NCBI GenBank assembly: GCA_021828745.1
Contig: JAJZDE010000027.1
Location: 1 to 13,925, forward strand
DNA from: Pseudomonadota bacterium
GTDB taxonomy: Bacteria; Pseudomonadota; Gammaproteobacteria; Burkholderiales; Ferrovaceae
Length of the DNA stretch: 13,925 nucleotides
Direction: 5' to 3'
Shown here: positions 12,081 to 13,925 of the stretch, piece after piece
How the letters are laid out: the number at the start of each line of letters is the position of its first letter
How positions within the stretch are numbered: the stretch's first letter is position 1
Position numbers and translations under genes: made by a program
The notes under the pieces: model-generated
The model's database searches: none
What the model saw: only the letters and a program-made list of their open reading frames with translations
Told to the model about the DNA's origin: nothing

Positions 12081-12171
12081 CCCACCCGTAACCCCCTCCA
12101 AAATTTGATCTGGGGGAGAGTATGCTGTGACCATTGAGAATTGGAAATAATGCCGCTCAGTTACCGTTTAC
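12081..12171. repeat. IS66 terminal inverted repeat, right
   Basis: The inverse copy of the left end finishes CCGCTCAGTTACCGTTTAC at 12171. It lies upstream of the transposase start (11982) and may carry its promoter. It ends 31 bases after the dipZ-like gene's stop codon, so the element sits right behind that gene. Confidence 0.8.
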
Positions 12172-12202
12172 ATCCGTGAAGCAAATCTGGAGGGCACGGG
12201 TA

Positions 12203-13852
12203 CTATCCAAAGGTAAATGCGTACACTTCCAACCCGGGCATATCGGACTTGATTTCCAGCAGGCCATTTTTCGTCTGTTGCTGGTCAATCAATTCGTACA
12301 GAGTGTTTCGCCCGACAGTCAGAACACCCGCCGGCGCATCTTTACCAGCTTGATTGCCAACAGCTGCGCTATTCAGCCTGATCAAAACATGCGCTGGTTT
12401 TCCTGTGGATGTGCCCAGCACCAGGAACACCTTCCGCGCGTTGAAATGGAGACGTAACGCCGCCCCCTTTTCCCGTGCAACGATTTTCTCGGAGCCGATT
12501 TCCCAGTCGCCGTTCAGTGCCCATGCGTCTTCTGCCAATGAGTCGGGGAAACGGTAGGTTGCTGGTACATTGCGCACGACGTTTTCCTTGCCACCGAAGT
12601 TTTCCGCGCGGGCATAACCAAGATAGGTTTCCGGCGTCTGCTCGAACATTTTTGTCGGTTTGTCAGCGTGGATGATTGTAACCTTGTCTTTCAGTCCAAG
12701 CAGGGAACGAATATTATTTTCCGTGACCTCGTAGTGACCCTCTCCGAAATGGGTATAGACCACTTTACCTTCTTTGTTGATCAGATAATGCGCAGGCCAG
12801 TAAAGGTTGTTGAAATTGCTCCAGGTATCAAGGTTGTTATCGAGCGCCACGGGGTAGTGAATGCCGTATTGGGCAAGGGCAGTTTTGACATTGTCGAGCT
12901 TCTTCTCAAATTCAAATTCAGGCGAGTGGAATCCAATAATCACCAGACCCTGATCACGGTATTTTCTGTCCCACGCGATGATATAGGGAAGCGTGCGCAC
13001 GCAGTTGATACACGAGTAGGTCCAAAAATCGATCAGCACGACTTTGCCTTTAAGGCTTTGCATCGTCAGCGGCGGGGAATTGAGCCAATCCTTGACCCCT
13101 GCGAATTCAGGCGCGTCATAGGGTACCACACCCTCCTGCAGTACCGATTCGCTGTGCGTTGGTTCAGTTCTATCAGCAGTAATCGGCGTCAGCAGCGATT
13201 GGGCCTCGACTCCGGTGGCGATGATGGCAACAGACACCAGAATCAGAACACCAAATGCTTTGCGCACCACCTCGGCATGACGCATGACAAACCCGAACTT
13301 ACCCATGATCTTTCGTCCCATGATGGCGATAATCAGCATGGGCACCCCTGCGCCAACAGCAAATGCAAGAATAATGAGATTTCCAGCGAGATTGCTCTGC
13401 TGGCGTATAATCTGCACCAATACCGCGGCCAGGATGGGGCCAGCGCAGGGCGTCCATACCAAGCCGATCAGTGCACCAATCAGGATGCCGCTAGCCAGCC
13501 CTTCCTTCCCCACTCCAGCAAGCCGGTTGCCCAGATTTGCGGTGCCCTGCGTCAGCAGGCTGAATTTATCCGACAGCCTGGATGAAAGTAGCACCAGGCC
13601 AAACAAGGAGAGCAGGACCAGCGAAGCATACTTGATTACATCCAGATCGATACCAAGCAGCGCGATAATTTTTCGTGCAGCAATCGCAAAGATACTGAAT
13701 GCCAGCACAAACCCGATGATGATGCCGTATGGCCTGCGTTTTCCACCATCAATCGAGGCTGCCAGAACCAACGGCAGGACGGGCAGAATGCATGGGGAAG
13801 CAATGAGTGCAAGGCCTTCCAGAAATGCCAGACCAATGTCAAAGGAATTCAT
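12203..13852 (-). CDS. dipZ: DipZ-like protein: CcdA membrane domain fused to periplasmic thioredoxin
   Basis: A 549-residue fusion. Residues about 5-215 are a CcdA/DsbD-beta-type electron-carrier domain with six or so membrane helices and its two redox cysteines in ASPCILPVLPLV (Cys21) and WTPCAGPIL (Cys136). Residues about 255-395 are a TlpA-like thioredoxin with the active site YSCINCVRTLPY (Cys281, Cys284). The last 150 residues form the beta-rich end typical of DipZ proteins. It should take electrons from cytoplasmic thioredoxin across the membrane and reduce periplasmic disulfides or peroxides. AGGGGG precedes the ATG. The gene follows an msrB end by 3 bases, so the likely client is a periplasmic methionine sulfoxide reductase. 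It looks intact, with an IS66 copy just downstream. Confidence 0.88.
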   Translation of the reverse strand: MNSFDIGLAFLEGLALIASPCILPVLPLVLAASIDGGKRRPYGIIIGFVLAFSIFAIAARKIIALLGIDLDVIKYASLVLLSLFGLVLLSSRLSDKFSLLTQGTANLGNRLAGVGKEGLASGILIGALIGLVWTPCAGPILAAVLVQIIRQQSNLAGNLIILAFAVGAGVPMLIIAIMGRKIMGKFGFVMRHAEVVRKAFGVLILVSVAIIATGVEAQSLLTPITADRTEPTHSESVLQEGVVPYDAPEFAGVKDWLNSPPLTMQSLKGKVVLIDFWTYSCINCVRTLPYIIAWDRKYRDQGLVIIGFHSPEFEFEKKLDNVKTALAQYGIHYPVALDNNLDTWSNFNNLYWPAHYLINKEGKVVYTHFGEGHYEVTENNIRSLLGLKDKVTIIHADKPTKMFEQTPETYLGYARAENFGGKENVVRNVPATYRFPDSLAEDAWALNGDWEIGSEKIVAREKGAALRLHFNARKVFLVLGTSTGKPAHVLIRLNSAAVGNQAGKDAPAGVLTVGRNTLYELIDQQQTKNGLLEIKSDMPGLEVYAFTFG

Positions 13853-13855
13853 GAA

Positions 13856-13925
13856 TCACCCCCTCCCCTGAATAAACTTTAACGCCACGCCGTTGTTGCA
13901 ATAGCGCAGACCCGTAGGCTGGGGA
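13856..13925 (-). CDS. msrB: Peptide-methionine (R)-S-oxide reductase MsrB, C-terminal end only
   Basis: The last 22 residues, PTGLRYCNNGVALKF followed by a short tail, are visible before the window ends. The RYCNN motif holds the catalytic cysteine of MsrB, which reduces methionine-R-sulfoxide in proteins. The stop is 3 bases before the dipZ start, and the ribosome-binding site of dipZ overlaps the gene end, so the two are translated together. It may be an MsrA-MsrB or Trx-MsrAB fusion, which would lie outside the window. Partial because of the window edge, not because of damage. Confidence 0.78.
   Translation of the reverse strand, partial: PQPTGLRYCNNGVALKFIQGRG

Larger units (their letters stand above)
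10296..12171 (-). mobile_element. IS66-family insertion sequence (tnpC-only type)
   Basis: The element is 1876 bp and is bounded by long inverted repeats, both starting GTAAACGGTAACTGAGCGGC at the outer ends. They run about 90 bp inward with only a few mismatches and one-base gaps. Only a TnpC-type transposase is encoded; the accessory TnpA and TnpB genes of classical IS66 are absent, as in the ISBst12-like group. The 8 bases outside each end (AGTAAGCC left, ATCCGTGA right) differ, so no target duplication is visible. Its transposase has frameshifts, so this copy may be inactive. Confidence 0.85.

Noticed and set aside
12668..13585. Plus-strand open frame of 305 residues
   Set aside because: It is antisense to the dipZ-like gene, whose CcdA and thioredoxin motifs are unmistakable.
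1..13925. CRISPR array
   Set aside because: No set of 25-40 bp direct repeats with regular spacers occurs anywhere in the window. The only periodic repeats are the 10-bp spaced hexamers at 2383-2418.

Overview
The window reads as an accessory region of a proteobacterial chromosome or large plasmid. My best guess is a Betaproteobacterium of the Nitrosomonadales type (iron- or sulfur-oxidiser relatives), or an Acidithiobacillus-like organism. That guess rests on gene families remembered, not on a search. Most of the sequence is moderately GC-rich; the stretch around 2940-3480 is clearly more AT-rich and looks imported.

Left part (1-3510). It holds a short cysteine-rich ORF, then on the minus strand an XRE/ImmA-type regulator-protease overlapping a PIN-domain protein (toxin-antitoxin-like pair). 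A roughly 900-base stretch without a confident gene follows. It carries a perfect 16-bp inverted repeat, four 10-bp-spaced TCCGCA repeats, a clean terminator and an integron attC-like site. Directly after the attC comes a BrnT/BrnA toxin-antitoxin module, whose end looks like half of a second attC.

Centre (about 3500-7641, all minus strand). This is the most interesting block: a SigZ-type ECF sigma factor, an ArsP/DUF318-type permease, an exported five-heme c-type cytochrome, a thioredoxin-fold protein lacking the CxxC, a small DUF2892-like membrane protein (frameshifted), a CxxC mini-thioredoxin, and a conserved protein cut off at the integron-cassette junction. The permease promoter region has two TGCATCC boxes 31 bp apart, and one has a CGTC-type -10 partner. 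I propose one regulon in which metal or metalloid export is tied to envelope redox chemistry.

Right part (7642-12200). It contains a broken PAS/GAF sensor gene, a decayed IS30-family transposase end, an orphan HTH protein of the recombinase-associated type, the head of an IS1634-family transposase, a bidirectional terminator, a RHH/RelE-ParE toxin-antitoxin pair with a 27-bp operator palindrome, and a complete IS66-family (tnpC-only) element with about 90-bp inverted repeats and no visible target duplication.

Right edge. A DipZ-like CcdA-thioredoxin fusion lies 3 bases downstream of the C-terminus of a methionine sulfoxide reductase B, suggesting an envelope methionine-repair operon. Several genes carry single-base frameshifts, mostly at G/C runs. 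Read error and genuine decay cannot be separated from this sequence alone.
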